Shown here: piece after piece, positions 34,618 to 46,858 of the stretch
How the letters are laid out: each line of letters starts with the position of its first letter
Numbering within the stretch: position 1 is the stretch's first letter
Assembly: GCA_034769895.1 (NCBI GenBank)
Contig: CM068367.1
Span: forward strand, 1,316,727,046-1,316,791,045
Source: Magicicada septendecula
Lineage: Eukaryota; Arthropoda; Insecta; Hemiptera; Cicadidae
Reading direction: 5' to 3'
Length of the DNA: 64,000 nt
Position numbers and translations under genes: made by a program
Notes under the pieces: generated by a model
What the model was told of the DNA's origin: nothing
Seen by the model: only the letters and a program-made list of their open reading frames with translations
Databases searched by the model: none

Positions 34618-37600
34618 AGTAGGGTGGGCCGAAAAATAAAAAAAATTAATATTTTGAAGTGCTATACCACAGAAAACTTGCCTCTAGAACAGTTATGTGT
34701 AAATAAAAAAAGTAAATTATATTATCTTACACCTGGTGGTAGCATATTAGCCTGAAACTTTGAGAAAATATACAAATTTCGTACTTTTTCCAAAAAATAA
34801 AGTAGAGATAAGAACTCCTGGTACAATCAATTATCGGCTCATTTTAGTAGGACAATATGTAGTAAGGATAAATAAATTGAAAAATAATACATTTTACTTT
34901 ATTTTATTAGTACATTAAACTTCAAAAACAACATAAAAAACCAAAATTGACATATTTTAAAGAAACAAATAAAAGTTTATTTTCTGTCACTTGGAATGTT
35001 TAGTTTGTAAGGCAATGTAGTCTTTTACTTGTCTTATTCAGGTAGTTTGAATTTAGATTTGCTTGAAAAACTTGGCATTGATGATCTTGAAAGAAGCGTC
35101 GTTCTTATAAAACCATCTCTTGAACTAAATCCAACCACCTTTTGAGATGCCTCGGTGACAAGCTTGACGCATCGTTCTACTGCTTGGGTATGACATGGGA
35201 ATTTGTTAAAGTTCCATTCAGCTGCTGTTCCACTTGATTTGACCTTAGACCAAATCTCTTGATCGGTGACTCTTCGCAGCAAAGGTGGTGGTGAAAGTGT
35301 AGTAGTGCCCCAGTGAATCATTTCGATGTGGTCCTTAGCTTGGAAATTAATTTTGGGTGTTTGGAAACTCCTGATTGACTTCCTTTTAGAAGCTACGTTT
35401 CTAGCCTTTATAATTCTTCTATAACCCAACTCTCTTACATGATCCCTTTTATCTACTATCATACTCAAAAGTAAGTTTTCTGGATGGGCAAAAATGTGTT
35501 TCTCACAATTACTGGGTCAATGACATTTAGCAAGTTTTCTGGAAGGAATCTTGACGATTTTATAACTTCAAATACATGTTCTGGTCCATTTGTGAAATAT
35601 TTACTTGTTTTAATTTGAAACCATACAGGCATATATGATTTTAAGATGAAAGAAGCTAAGATCTTGTGTTCATCTGTTGGGTTTTCGATACTTATATACA
35701 ATCGGAGAACTCTGTTCACTGTTGTTAACCACCTTGAGTGGGAAAGTGGGTCAGGTTCACGAGCAGATAAATCTTCAGGGCAGTTACCTGCTTTTATAGC
35801 ACAACTAATGTCCAGCAGGTACTGTTGATCTCTGCTTAGTATTTTTCGGTCAATATCTGGAATCTCACACTCAATACTGTCAAAATTTACCACCGGGAGT
35901 TTTTCACATTTACTGAGTTGTGTGCCAATCGGACCACTAAATGATTTTGGTCCCGTTGTTTCACCATCTAAAGCTTGAAACAAATGCCGGAATGGCAATT
36001 CATTAAAGTGTAAGAGACACCCCCCCCCCCACTGTAGTGGTCTTTTAATGTGTTCTTCGATTTTACGAATGACACCTGTTTTCCAACCCGTATTAGTAAC
36101 GGTGCCATCACATCCAACTACGTCCAGTTCCTAAAGTGAAAATCCAGTTTCAGTTAAATAAGAGATAATGCTGTTAGCAATGTTTTCAGCAGAACCAGAA
36201 GAGGGTGAAACATGGCCGATGTAAACAGAACCTGGTTCTTTTAAAATCGTGTAATGCTTTTCTTTTATTGTTCTTCGAAACTGCTTTGAGTTAACTTTTT
36301 CAATCACGAGAGTGTTATCCTTCCTTCCATCAAAATACAGTCCTTGAAGTGGGTTATGGTTTTTCTCGTTTTGCATTTGAAGTACTGAACGGTTAACACT
36401 TTCTTCCCGTCTAAGTTTATTTTTGTCAACAACATAGGTGTTGTCTTCATCAGTTACAATACCAAAATCCCTCAACAGACTTGAAGCCACAGTTGCCGTT
36501 GCTCTATCTGACAATCCAAAGTGATCACTAGTCAGCGCAGTATTTTTCAATTTAACGCGCATCTGCCATGGTGACTTAATTTCAGACTTTGGTAATTTAA
36601 AATCTTCATCGCTGTCATTTTCAGTGTCTTCAGACGAATTACTTACTACCTCTTTTGGCAGGCAAGTTTCTGTATCTGTTAGCAAGATGCCTGTGCTATC
36701 GCGTCAATTGTGGAATGAGTTGTTTTATGTTCAATAATCTTTCTTTCAAGTCATTGAGTAATTTTTTTTTGTTTCCTTTACGTCCACACTTCCAATTTTT
36801 CCTATGGCATGTTTTCTTTGCAAGTACATGAATTTTAGTTCAATGACTGGTATTTTTTTTGCTTTCACACGTACAGGTAATAGACACAGGGCACTCACAA
36901 ACTTCAGTGGCCTTTTGGCAATTGCAGTCTAAAGTTATTTTGCACTTACAAGCAGAGATATCAAATAGTAACAAAGATTTCTGCTTGAATTCCTCAACTC
37001 TCTTTTTGAACTTTTCCTTTTCCTTATCCCGCTTACAAGACTTCATAAGATTACGATAACCGTTATGGTATGCATTAATTAACTGAACAATTCTGTAAAG
37101 CGTAACTGTTGGTATTGAAGCTTTATCAAACACGGCTTTAACTTGTGGTGCCACAATATTCGAAACTTGAGAAAAACTTACTGACCTGTTGTTTGCTTTC
37201 AATGCCAAATTGTAATGTTCATTGAAAAAACACTTGAGAACGTCTTCATACGTCGGAAGTTTACTCGCAGATAACTCCTTTGGGTGACCGAATAACGGAC
37301 AATTAAACTCGCTGCGAGTAATTTTCTTAGACACAGCCATTAGGACACAGTAATAAAATAATGTTATAAACAAACACTACTAAAACAAACACACTTATCA
37401 GTTATAAACTAACATTATTGAAGCAAACACTACTGAAACACACCGTCACGATCATTGCCTGGCTCAACACTGACAGATACTGTTGTGTCACGGAGCTCAC
37501 AAATGGCAGGAGGCGCGCGCGCTTTTTCATTGCATTGTGGGTAAATTCCATAGCAATGGTGTGGTGGGAGGGTGTAGTACAGGTGCAGAGCGACAACCGG

Positions 37601-37981
37601 AACTCTAGAAGTGGTGACGGGCTGCAATAGACACTGTTGCGCGTCGCGTACGGTTCGTAAAAAATACGTTAAATTACAGATTTGTAATGCTTTGCGCTAC
37701 CCAGAATAAAGTAATTTTTATAGTTATCTTAATCCAACGTGTTGTTTTGCATTACTTTTAAAGCTTTTTCAATATAGCAATTTTATATCATGTATTTTTG
37801 TAGGTCCAAGATAACCTTGTATTTTTCTGTAAATTTCAAATATTTAAGCACAATGCGCTACCGATAGATGTGATATTTTTTATTTATTTCATCTGCATTT
37901 TACTTAGGTGCCCTAGAGGCAAGTTTTCTGCAGTATAGCGTTTCAAAATAAAAATATTATAAAAATTCGGCCCACCCTACT
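34618..37981 (-). mobile_element. Sola-like DNA transposon inserted in gag
   Basis: Terminal repeats AGTAGGGTGGGCCGAA (34618; complement ending 37981) are perfect over 16 bp and continue imperfectly to about 45 bp. The flanking atgc (34614-34617; 37982-37985) is a 4-bp target duplication. Removing the element and one atgc restores the gag frame, so the limits are exact. Length is 3,364 bp. The minus-strand gene belongs to a family common in insects and cnidarians. I suggest Sola on the basis of the 4-bp duplication and general protein likeness, not certainty. Confidence 0.85.
35034..37340 (-). pseudogene. Sola-like transposase, frameshifted
   Basis: Read on the minus strand from MAVSKKITRSEF (ATG near 37340). 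In order: a helical N-terminal part; a cysteine cluster (SACKCKITLDCNCQKATEVC then CECP..CTCESK, about 36860-36960) likely to bind zinc; an acidic linker; then a catalytic-type region with ELDVVGCDGTVTNTGWKTG near 36070-36125; LPFRHLFQALDGETTGP near 35950; and the C-terminus FPCHTQAVERCVKLVTEASQ with RDGFIRTTLLSR near 35080-35210. Frame breaks occur near 36690-36840, at the stop near 36131, at a run of 11 G/C (36020-36030), and around 35465. GCDGTVTN probably holds a catalytic aspartate. Functional copies would move the element by cut and paste. Confidence 0.7.
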
Positions 37982-37985
37982 ATGC

Positions 37986-38420
37986 ACCCAGATCAAGACA
38001 ATAGCTGACATGGAAAGACTGCTTGGAAGTTACGAACACCAAGATTATTATAGAAAATCAAGGAGGCAGTTCGACCAGTCCCAAATGGACAGAGGAGATA
38101 ATTGTAGAGACCAACAACCAAGGTCAACCCCCAGCCCCAAAATGGGAACCATGACAATAACCATAATAACAGAAATAGTGGTAATAGCTATAATAACAAT
38201 AGTTATAGAAATAACCAAGGCAATTATAATAGCTGCAACCAAAATAATAATAATAATAGCGGAAACAGAGAATGGAGACGTAATGTCAACAATGACCGGA
38301 GGTACCCAAATAATATTAATAGGAGGGATGAAGAAGAAAGAAACCAACCCAGGAGGGGAAGCTCTCGAGACCGTTCTCCAAGAGACCTTGGAGAAACTAC
38401 AACAAATACCAGTAATTAGA
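37986..38420 (+). pseudogene. gypsy gag, 3' part
   Basis: Continues gag after the inserted transposon: TQIKTIADMERLLGSYEHQD in frame with 34617. Near 38125-38145, at C-rich runs, the gag reading shifts frame. It continues as an asparagine-rich, then arginine/serine-rich tail (NSGNSYNNNSYRNNQGNYNS, RRGSSRDRSPRD) ending at a TAG at about 38419. No CCHC zinc knuckle is seen. The basic RS-like tail may bind RNA instead. Confidence 0.65.
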
Positions 38421-38422
38421 CA

Positions 38423-39217
38423 GGGCAGAAAACTAGACACAGCAGTGAGAACTATGACCGGCCCAATACTGCGGGAATTGGACGGGCGAATAAACAAAGA
38501 AAGGACAAGAAATGAAGTCAATATGATCAATAAAAACTATTATTTGAGGAACATCAGAAATGACCTTATGGAAGAAGGACCATACTCAGAAAAGAAAAAC
38601 AATAATCAAATAATTTTCATTAATGCTAAATTGCAAGGGGTAGCAACTGAGATTATGATTGATACAGGAACGAATGTATCGCTCATTGACAAAGTGGAAT
38701 TTAACAGAATTAAAACAATGAGCCATGAACCAATACCAACCCTACCAATTAATAATATGGTGATAGTAGGTGCTACTGGCAAAATGAACAAGTCAGTAAG
38801 GCAACAAGTTCAAATAGATGTGTCAAGCAAAGGAAAGGTGATCCAAGTGGTGTTCCTGGTGGCCCAAGGGTTACCGTGTAAGTTATGATTGGGTGCGACA
38901 CTATAAGGCGCCACTCAGCAATTATTAACATTGGCAGTGAGAAAATAACACTGACCAACGAACAGGGTGAATGGTCAAGTGAAATTTTAGGCCAGAACAG
39001 TGCCACACATAATAGACATTCATTCACCTTGATCCAAGATGAGAGGGAGGAGTTTAGGACACCAACTCAAGGATCAACCTACCCTGAAAATGAAGGGTGG
39101 AATAAGAAGTTGAACGAAATATACTCATTTCAAGTCACCAGGGGAGAAAACATTACACAAGAACAAAAGGAACGGTTGGTACAAGTGTACAATAGATACA
39201 GAAACACTTTCTCTTAA
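38423..39217 (+). pseudogene. gypsy protease and linker, frameshifted
   Basis: The aspartic protease active site reads IDTGTNVSLID, with DTG encoded at 38661-38669. Upstream and flanking residues (INAKLQGVATEIM, VGATGKMNKSV) fit a retropepsin. A frameshift near 38880 moves the reading to MIGCDTIRRHSAII (38885 onward), the usual retropepsin C-terminal part, then a linker to 39217 ending RNTFS and a stop. Sequence between that point and the RT start appears deleted. The overlapping frame from 38010 is the pol frame read across the gag tail. Confidence 0.75.
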
Positions 39218-39890
39218 ACCAGCAGTCAGAAGAGAAATACAGAAAATGCTAGACCAAGATATTATTGAAAACAGTTCATCACCCTACACCAGTCCAATTG
39301 TCGCCATGCAGAAGAAGGATAGGGTGGTCAGGTTGTGTCTAGACGCCAGAGAAATAAATAGGAATATAGTGAACGACAGAACATCACCGGGCGAAATAGA
39401 GGAAATTATGAAGAAATTTGAAGGCTGCAAGTTCATGAGCATCCTCGACACCGTATGCGGGTATTGGCAAGTTTAGCTGCACCCCAACAGCCGGAGACAG
39501 GTTGCGTTTATTTTTGATGGTCGCAACTATCAATTTAAAAGATTGCCATTTGGTTTGGTAAACTCTGTTGCTGTTTTTGTCAAGGTCATGGACCAAATAT
39601 TAGGAAGAGAGGTACTGGAGTTCGCCACGGTGTATGTAGATGATTTGCTGATTACGTCCACCACATGGGAGGAGCATTGTGAACGGGTAGAATTGGTTCT
39701 ATTGGTTCTACGAAGGCTAGCTACCAACAATATTATACTCAAAATTGAAAAATCTAAATTATTAACTAACCAATTACAGTTTTTTGGATTTGTACTCTCA
39801 GAAACAGGTATAACCACAGCCCAGAGAAGATTGAAGCAATTCAGAAATTCCCCAAACCTAAGAACATCAGGCAGTTACAGTCCTTCCTAG
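39218..39890 (+). pseudogene. gypsy reverse transcriptase, broken
   Basis: Contains VRREIQKMLDQDIIE and SSPYTSPIVAMQKKD (fingers), VRLCLDAREINR, LDTVCGYWQV (normally LD...GYWQ, motif A), RLPFGLVNS (motif B region) and FATVYVDDLLITS (motif C with YVDD at about 39638). An in-frame TAG (39474-39476) follows YWQV. A frameshift occurs near 39820. The 5' end of the domain is shortened by the deletion at 39217. The family is clear; the enzyme is not functional. Confidence 0.85.
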
Positions 39891-40498
39891 GTATCTGTAA
39901 CTATTACAGAAAATTCCAAAAGAATTACTCTGAGTTAACGTCCCATTTTAAACATCTACTGTCATCTAAATACAAGTGGAAATGGAGTAGTGAAGATGAC
40001 ATAACTTTCGATCTGATCAAGAAAAAATTCATAGAAGAAGTCATGCTTCATCATCCCAATTTTGAAAAGAGGTTCTATATTAATTGCGATGCAAGTGATA
40101 CAAGTTTAGGTGCAGAACTCTATCAACAAGATAGTGAAGGAGATCACCGGGTTGTAAGTTTTGCCAGTCGAATACTAAATCACTGTGAGCGTAACTATAA
40201 TGTTACAGAAAAAGAACTTCTAAGCGTAGTATTCGCTTGCAACAAATTTCGCACTTACATCTTGGGATACCCGGTCACAGTAAGAACTGATCACAAGTCA
40301 ATTTCGTTTTTGCAGAGATGTAAATTGAGCCATGGGAGGCTAACTCGTTGGGTCCTGGCTCTACAGGAGTATAATATCACCTGGGAGTATGTGCCGGGAA
40401 AGAAGAATGCGGTTGTGGACGCTTTGTCAAGAGTAAATTTAGAAAAGGGAACTTTCGACCTGACAGAGAGGATATTGGTAAAGTGTATTACTCATTAG
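39830..40498 (+). pseudogene. gypsy RNase H domain
   Basis: After a frameshift the tether IRQLQSFLGICNYYRKF leads into the RNase H domain. YINCDASDTSLGAELYQ supplies the first aspartate, YNVTEKELLSVVFACNKFR the glutamate, VTVRTDHKSISFL the second aspartate, and GKKNAVVDALSRV the final acidic residue. This part is open to a stop at 40498, after which the frame changes again. Confidence 0.85.
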
Positions 40499-40499
40499 C

Positions 40500-41727
40500 A
40501 GGCAGAGAAGAAAAGAATTAGCAAACATTTTAAACACTATCAGAGAAGAACAAGTATTAGACCAAAAACTGGCTAGAATTAGAGTACACATAGGAAACAA
40601 CGACCCTATGGTAACAGCATACCATCAACTTCATGATGGGCTAGTCTTCACAAAACCAAATGTTAAAAGTAATCGATGGAAGTTGAGTGTAACAAAGTCA
40701 TTAGAACAGCCAATAGTGAATAATTATCACCAGATGTATGGGCACATGGGGCCAACTAAAGTAGTCAAGGCGTTAGAACACCTGTACATGAAGGGGATGA
40801 ACAAAAAGGTAAGGATGATAGTGAAGAAATGTGCGATATGCCAAAAAGTGAAGGTAAACAATGCCAAGAAGGAAGGAGAGTTCATGACAATTACATCGAA
40901 CAGAAGATTAGAGAAGGTGTTCCTCGACATTTGAGGACCTTTTCCAAGAAGTGGGAGCAGGCACCGATACAAATATATTTTAATAATATGGGATCATTTC
41001 TCCAAGTACACCAAGCTGTATCCAATCTGCAAGGCATCAACTAAAGTCATTCTCAAAATAGTACTGGAAAAGTACACCAGTGATGTCGGTACCCCTGAAT
41101 CAGTAATAACAGACCATGGAACCCAGTTTAAGGGCAAGCGATAGAGAGAAGCGTTATTAGCTAGAAAAAAAAACCTACAAAACCTCCATATATCACCCTT
41201 CAAGCAACCTTGCAGAAAGAGTATTGCGAGAAGTGGGCCGCATTCTCCGGACCTATTGCCATAGCAATCACAAAAGTTGGAGCGAGCACGTGACGACGAA
41301 TACTGAACTATTTTTAAATATAGCCTACCATGAGACACTGGGACTCAGCCCATATCAGATGATGTTTTCAAGACCACCACCGCGTGAGCTCACTCAGTTA
41401 ATTACGTTCCCCGAGATGCCTGAAGAAGAATTAGATATTACACGGGTATACCATAGAATTGGAAACAAGATAGCGCTGAGGAGAAATAACCGGAGAAATA
41501 GTGGGATACCAGAACTCAGATTCGAAGTCGGAGAAAGAGTACTTATACGAAATAGACAGCAGCCCAGTGGTACAGAAGGTGTGATGAAAAAACTCCTGCT
41601 GCTGTACCATGGACCATTTGTGGTAATCAAAGACAACAGTAATAACACCTATGTTTTAGCCAATCCAAGCAATAATAAAGTGAAGGGCACATACAATGTG
41701 TCCGAAATGAAGAAATATTTTGAATGA
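40500..41727 (+). pseudogene. gypsy integrase, broken
   Basis: The HHCC zinc domain reads YHQMYGHMGPTK and CAICQKVKVNN (40725-40855). The catalytic core has FLDI (first aspartate, 40925) interrupted by TGA, HFSKYTKLYP, VITDHGTQFKGK (second aspartate, near 41112) followed by TAG, and a glutamate in LAERVLREVGR (near 41220) after a frameshift. The last 167 codons (41224-41727) are open and end with a GPF/Y-type module, YHGPFVVIKDN...TYVL, then NVSEMKKYFE and stop. The order places it as a Ty3/gypsy integrase. Two stops and at least two frameshifts disable it. Confidence 0.85.
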
Positions 41728-41795
41728 AGTAAGAAACAGGAGGTTGAGATTAACAGTTAATTTTCCCTAGACCTTCAGCTAGGAAAAATAAACAT

Positions 41796-41814
41796 GTTTT
41801 GGTGGGGGAGCATA
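41796..41814 (+). promoter_or_regulatory. Polypurine tract
   Basis: ggtgggggag followed by cata directly precedes the right LTR at 41815. This is the plus-strand primer position for LTR elements. Confidence 0.7.
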
Positions 41815-44155
41815 TGTAATGCGACATAATAGTAACCCTGTCCCAAAACAAGAACTGCTCAATTCAGTAGAAATGATAGTAGGCAGAGTCGCCTATCCTA
41901 TCTACATAGACCAAGTAAAAATAGACAACCTTTAGTAATAGAAAGGAAAGACTGTCTAATATAAATAATAAGAGAAAAATACAATGCAAATAGTAAATAA
42001 ACTAATCAAAATGTGTCATAAATGTAAAATAAGATACAAACCTTTTTGTGATTAAGTTGATGTGAAAGAGTGTGGGATAAAAATAGTGATCCCTGATATT
42101 AGATAGTGCAAACAAACAAACACCCAATTAATAAAGAGTCAGTGCAAAACCAGTGATATTCCCAAACACAAAAAGTGTCAGTGAGGAGGAAATGGCAGAA
42201 GTGTGGGTTAAATACTTTTGTATAAAAAGAAAACCCAAGGACCACATTAATAGAGAGTTGTGACGGGGGTTTATAATAATGTTAAGATGTTCATAAATGT
42301 TTTGGCATGATTAGTTATGTTTATGTTTTATGCCGAAACTCATGAGTAACATTCATGAACTATGTTGTTAGTAATAGTTGGAGCCTATGAGCAGAATCAG
42401 AAGGTGATGCATTAGGAACCAAAAACCCATGAACAATAATCTAATCACTGATTAATAGTACTGGTTAAGATTAGTGGGATGGCTGAATAGTATGCCAGTT
42501 AACTGATGATTGTGGCTAATTATAAAATACAATATTAAGCCATGTAGGCCATGCCTAAAACATAGCATGCCGGATGATTCTGTTCTTATCAAGTTATTGT
42601 ATTAACACAAAGTATATTATTTGTCAATTGATAATTGTAAACTAGGCCATAGTGGCAGTATATTGAATAATATGTTAAAGGATTTTATTGTAACCATTTG
42701 TTAAATAATGTTAAGGGTCCAGACTCGTTTAGTAAATAGTCAAAATCAGAAAAAAAGGGTTCAGCATCAGATTTAAACAATAATAAATGTAAACTATAAA
42801 ATAGATTAGTAAATAAATGTCAGGAAACTAAAAGTGTAGGCCCAAAGTTAGAAATTTTGTAAGGTGGGAAATCACCCTTTATAATAACCAATTTATGTAA
42901 ATAAGGTATCAAAATGCTCATAATTATATAAAGAAAAACATGATGTAATTTAAATTTAAGAAAACTTAAAAAAGCTAAAAAAGGAGTATTTTTCTTATAG
43001 GCAAATGAACATTTAATTTTTGTAAACTGACCATGTGACCTAATGAACTCTCAGTTTTGACCAATCACAGGCCAGTATTGTAAGGTCAGGAAACCGTTGA
43101 TGAAGAAGCAAGGATTTATAATTGTATTGTTAACCATTGGAGAGGGCAGATATGGTCTGATGAAGCAAATTTTAATTAAATACCAGTAATGTATTTTGGA
43201 CCGTTGGCAATCAAGAATAATTCCCGACAGAAGCGGTAAACACTGTGGAAGACCAGAAGACAGAAATAATTCAATTAAACCAAAAACTAAATGCAGAAAC
43301 TCAGAAAATCCTGACTACCTATAACGAACACACGTTTGTAACTTATGTGAGTGACGCCAACCTTAATCACTACAGCTATGATTACACAACACTATCGTAG
43401 ACACTATCTACACTTATAGAACAAACAGCAGTGATCATTTATTGAAAGAAAAGCTTAAAAACTAAAACTGTGAACACTAAAAACATTTATTTCAAAACAA
43501 TTTGGGACAGCACGAGGTTAGACGTATGAGTGGCCATCTTGCGGAAACGACAGTCATTGCTTAGCAACGAATAATAAAATATAGTATTAAGATTTTAAAT
43601 TTTACTTACCTTTTGTGATGTATTGTATTTTTGTGTGCATTCTCTGAATTCAATGACAGTCTCAAAGAACCCTTACACCCTGAGATTTAATATATTATTA
43701 TAATTAATTTGTTTATTGAAAGTTATTAGTGACATAGTCGAATTGAGCAGTAGAGTCGACCCGACCAATATTTTGTTTCGACACAAGTCGACTGTTCCTT
43801 TCTCTGAATACTTTAAATAAAAATAAATATTGTTATTTTGACTGAAAAGAGTTGTCATTGTAGAAAATTAGAAAATTTACTGGACAATTACAGGCAAGTC
43901 AACAGGAGAGTGAGCAGTGAACGGACCAGAGTATTTAAAAGACGAACAGGGCGCTCGAAGACACAATCGATTGCGGCAACAGATCCGTTCTTACACAAGT
44001 GGAATCAATTTACACTAATAAACTATTCACGATAAATGAATCAAAAGCAACACGTTTAAAACTAAATAAACACGTACACAACACGAACACCAGTAACAGT
44101 TACAGATGACGCAACAACGTAGGGCTAATAAGATAGTACCACCAGTTTCGTTACA
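41815..44155 (+). repeat. Right (3') LTR
   Basis: 2,341 bp, TG...CA ends, uninterrupted. It shows the pre-insertion sequence of the hAT site near 42935-42955 and carries the 65-codon frame at 43838-44035. Confidence 0.93.
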
Positions 44156-44453
44156 ATATAAATATGCATGCATGCACGAACATATAAACATGAAGTGAAA
44201 GGGAGAGAGGGTGGAGAGCCTGTACTCATACATACTGATTTGTAATACTGAAACTTGCTAATACTGATTTGTGATGTACAAGTTTAGTTGTTTAATTAAC
44301 AGATCGATTCAATTACAATTTAAATTAAAGTACACTAATGTTTTATTTGTTAAATCACATCTGTTAAGAGGTCAGTCACTAAATTGGGTATTCTAGTTAC
44401 TTGGCACAATTTAATGTATTAACATATACACGTAATAATAATAATAATACATA

Positions 44454-44493
<40 letters not shown>

Positions 44494-46378
44494 TTACAAT
44501 CAACGGTATATTCACCACTATAATAACCACATATTGAACACATTTATTACTATATTACATTTATAAACTTTTAAAAACTAATTAAAATACGGCTTCCATT
44601 TTTCTGCTATTTCCTACTCACGCTGTAACTACCGGTATTATCAATGTAAATGACTGAAATGCTAAAAACAAATCACTCGGTAATTGAAATCACTGTTAAC
44701 AGCAGAAACAATATGTTGATCTATGTTGATATGCTGATCTAATGTTGACCTATATTATCTTTATGTTCAAAACACTGAATTTTCACAAAATATTTGCAAT
44801 TTGTATTTTATGTTGTGTGAAAACAAAAACACTTAATACACGAAAGCTCTATACAATACACAGAAAATATCAAATATAACTAATCATTTGCTATGACTAT
44901 TAAAACAAAAAATTGCATAACATTTTGGTTATGACAGGAAATTAAATCAATAAATTACCTACAACAACAGTTTGCAATAATAATGGGTCAGAATGACAAT
45001 TGCCTGACATCTGAAAGCAAGAGTGTATACTATACATATATACAAACTGCTACTAACGATTAAACGCAGCCACGATTTCCTTCTGGTTTTGGGGTGTATC
45101 CTCGGGAGTTTTTGATTTTTGTGAAGAAAACTATAAAAATTAAAAGAAAAATAATCCAGCATTTCTTACTAATTTTGTTGTAATCAAGAAAGAAAAGAGT
45201 GGAAATGGGAGTTATATTACTAGATACCTAAAATTTATCAAAGTTGTGACACAATAAAGATATCTTGCAATTTAAGTAACATAAATGCTACTAAGAACCT
45301 GGCACACACTTTATCCCATCTTCTACAGATGCTGATAGTGAATGATCACCTGCGCGCGCGCGTGTGTGTGTCCAAAAACAGAGCAGGACGGTATAACAAT
45401 TTTTGTATTGTTTACCTACTATTTACAATGAATCCATTATAACTTAAGAGCTTCTAAATAAACATTACATACTCCTTTTTTTTCTTAAAAATTAAACTAT
45501 CAAATGACGCCTTAAACCTTGATTTTGTTTGGTCAGCACACTCTCTTACTACAAACATTTACATAATACAACCGTCACTAACACGTATTCTCTATTTCAG
45601 AACAACTAGTGACAAGCAATGCTAATTAACAGCAATGCCATACACTACTACCTGTACAACTAATTAATTCTTCTTTAGTGACTGTAGCAACAGAAAGTAA
45701 GACTCTTCGTAATTCAATAATTTAATAAATGGAATATGTAATTATAATTACTGTCACTTCGGTGTAGTGGTTAATTTTTTTCTTAGTGTAGTAACATCAC
45801 AAATACAGAAAACAAATACTAGAATATTCTAAACATTATTTGGGAAACTCATAAAAACTAATTTTTTTTATTACAATTCTAAAAAAAAAAAAATATTGGA
45901 AACAACAGCCACACAGTATATTCTAAAAATTTGAATACAGTTTGTATTAAAAATTTCACACATCATTATTATTATGCAAGATAACAATTATTCATTTTAG
46001 TACAAACATTTGGCTATTTTAGCTTTAACTATACCATTATTTTAATCGTTTAGATCGTCATATTTAACATTAAAAGAATTTCAGTAAACAAAACATTCAT
46101 ATGCAACAAGTGTTACTTACGTTTTTCGTATTACTTAAGTTTATGATTGTCTAATACACAATATCACAACGAAGCATAAAAGTCACCAATTACAAATGTA
46201 CACTCACAAAAATTATCAATTTACCGCCTTACACACAGGTGCAGACACTGGTTACCATACCATACTCCAGAGCTTTTATTGATTCAGCACATGTATTCTG
46301 GCTGAACAAGTAAGTACCACTTTCTGTAATAACTGGGATGGGTACCTTTAGAACAAGAATAAGTGTAACAGCTTTTTT
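44156..46378. other. AT-rich sequence, no gene seen
   Basis: Probably GOLPH3 intron or flank. I see only low-complexity sequence, a short CG/TG run at 45351-45370 and the AAT repeat listed separately. Confidence 0.5.
44431..44491. repeat. (AAT)n microsatellite
   Basis: About 60 bases of AAT repeats, with one interruption. Confidence 0.9.
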
Positions 46379-46515
46379 TAAATTAAGAAAGTTGTGTTAG
46401 TGGTTATAATCACAAACAGAATTATCACTGTTGTACAACACTATATTATTATATTATTATTATTATATTATTAATTTTTTTATAGTGGTCTGCAACAGTG
46501 ATCATTCTGTTTGCC
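46379..46515. mobile_element. PLE-type foldback, short copy
   Basis: The outer sequence cacaaacagaattatcac (46411 onward) is mirrored by gtgatcattctgtttg (ending about 46513), with AT-rich sequence between. The 35 bases to its left (aattaagaaagttgtgtta and on) recur inverted at 63739-63775 beside the related foldback, so both belong to one family with the same one-sided tail. Almost all internal sequence is lost. Confidence 0.6.
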
Positions 46516-46858
46516 TTTTTTTTTTTTGTCCACTTGTTTACTCATGTAGCCGCTTTAAATTATCAAAGGTAAGTCACTCAGTTGAGTGCCTCTATCATAT
46601 GTTGGGGCCTTGAAATAAACTGGCCCTATTCCATTTATTATCTTACTTTCTGTGCCTTTTCCCTTGGTACGGGTCAACAATAAAAACAATTCATAAACTG
46701 TGCAATTTCAGTTTGAATATTTTTTTTTACTGACTGATACATTTTCTGACACTGCTTCTTCAAATTCAGACAGTTTGACATTGTTTCTTCTACATCATAT
46801 ATTCTAGTAACATGTTTATTAAGCTCACCTTGCAACGGACCCCAACTCCACTATCATA

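Larger units (their letters stand above)
27373..44155 (+). mobile_element. Ty3/gypsy LTR retrotransposon, 16.8 kb with nested insertions
   Basis: LTRs begin TGTAATGCGACATAATAG (27373 and 41815) and end GTTTCGTTACA (33104 and 44155). Each LTR is about 2.33 kb once the hAT insertion is removed from the left one. The flanking tetranucleotide atat on both sides is the target duplication. A primer-binding-like TGGCGTCC follows the left LTR, and a purine tract precedes the right LTR. The domain order gag - protease - RT - RNase H - integrase is that of Ty3/gypsy, with a GPF/Y-type end on the integrase. No envelope gene is present. Stops and frameshifts make it inactive. It lies antisense to GOLPH3 in an intron. 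Confidence 0.93.

Noticed and set aside
37381..37630. Paired frames on both strands upstream of the Sola-like gene
   Set aside because: They lie in the element's non-coding leader and show no conserved motif.
38048..38530. 160-codon hydrophobic minus-strand frame resembling a membrane protein
   Set aside because: It is antisense to the asparagine-rich gag tail; isoleucine and valine runs come from AAT/AAC codons read backwards.
41394..41648. 84-codon minus-strand frame
   Set aside because: Antisense of the integrase C-terminal module.
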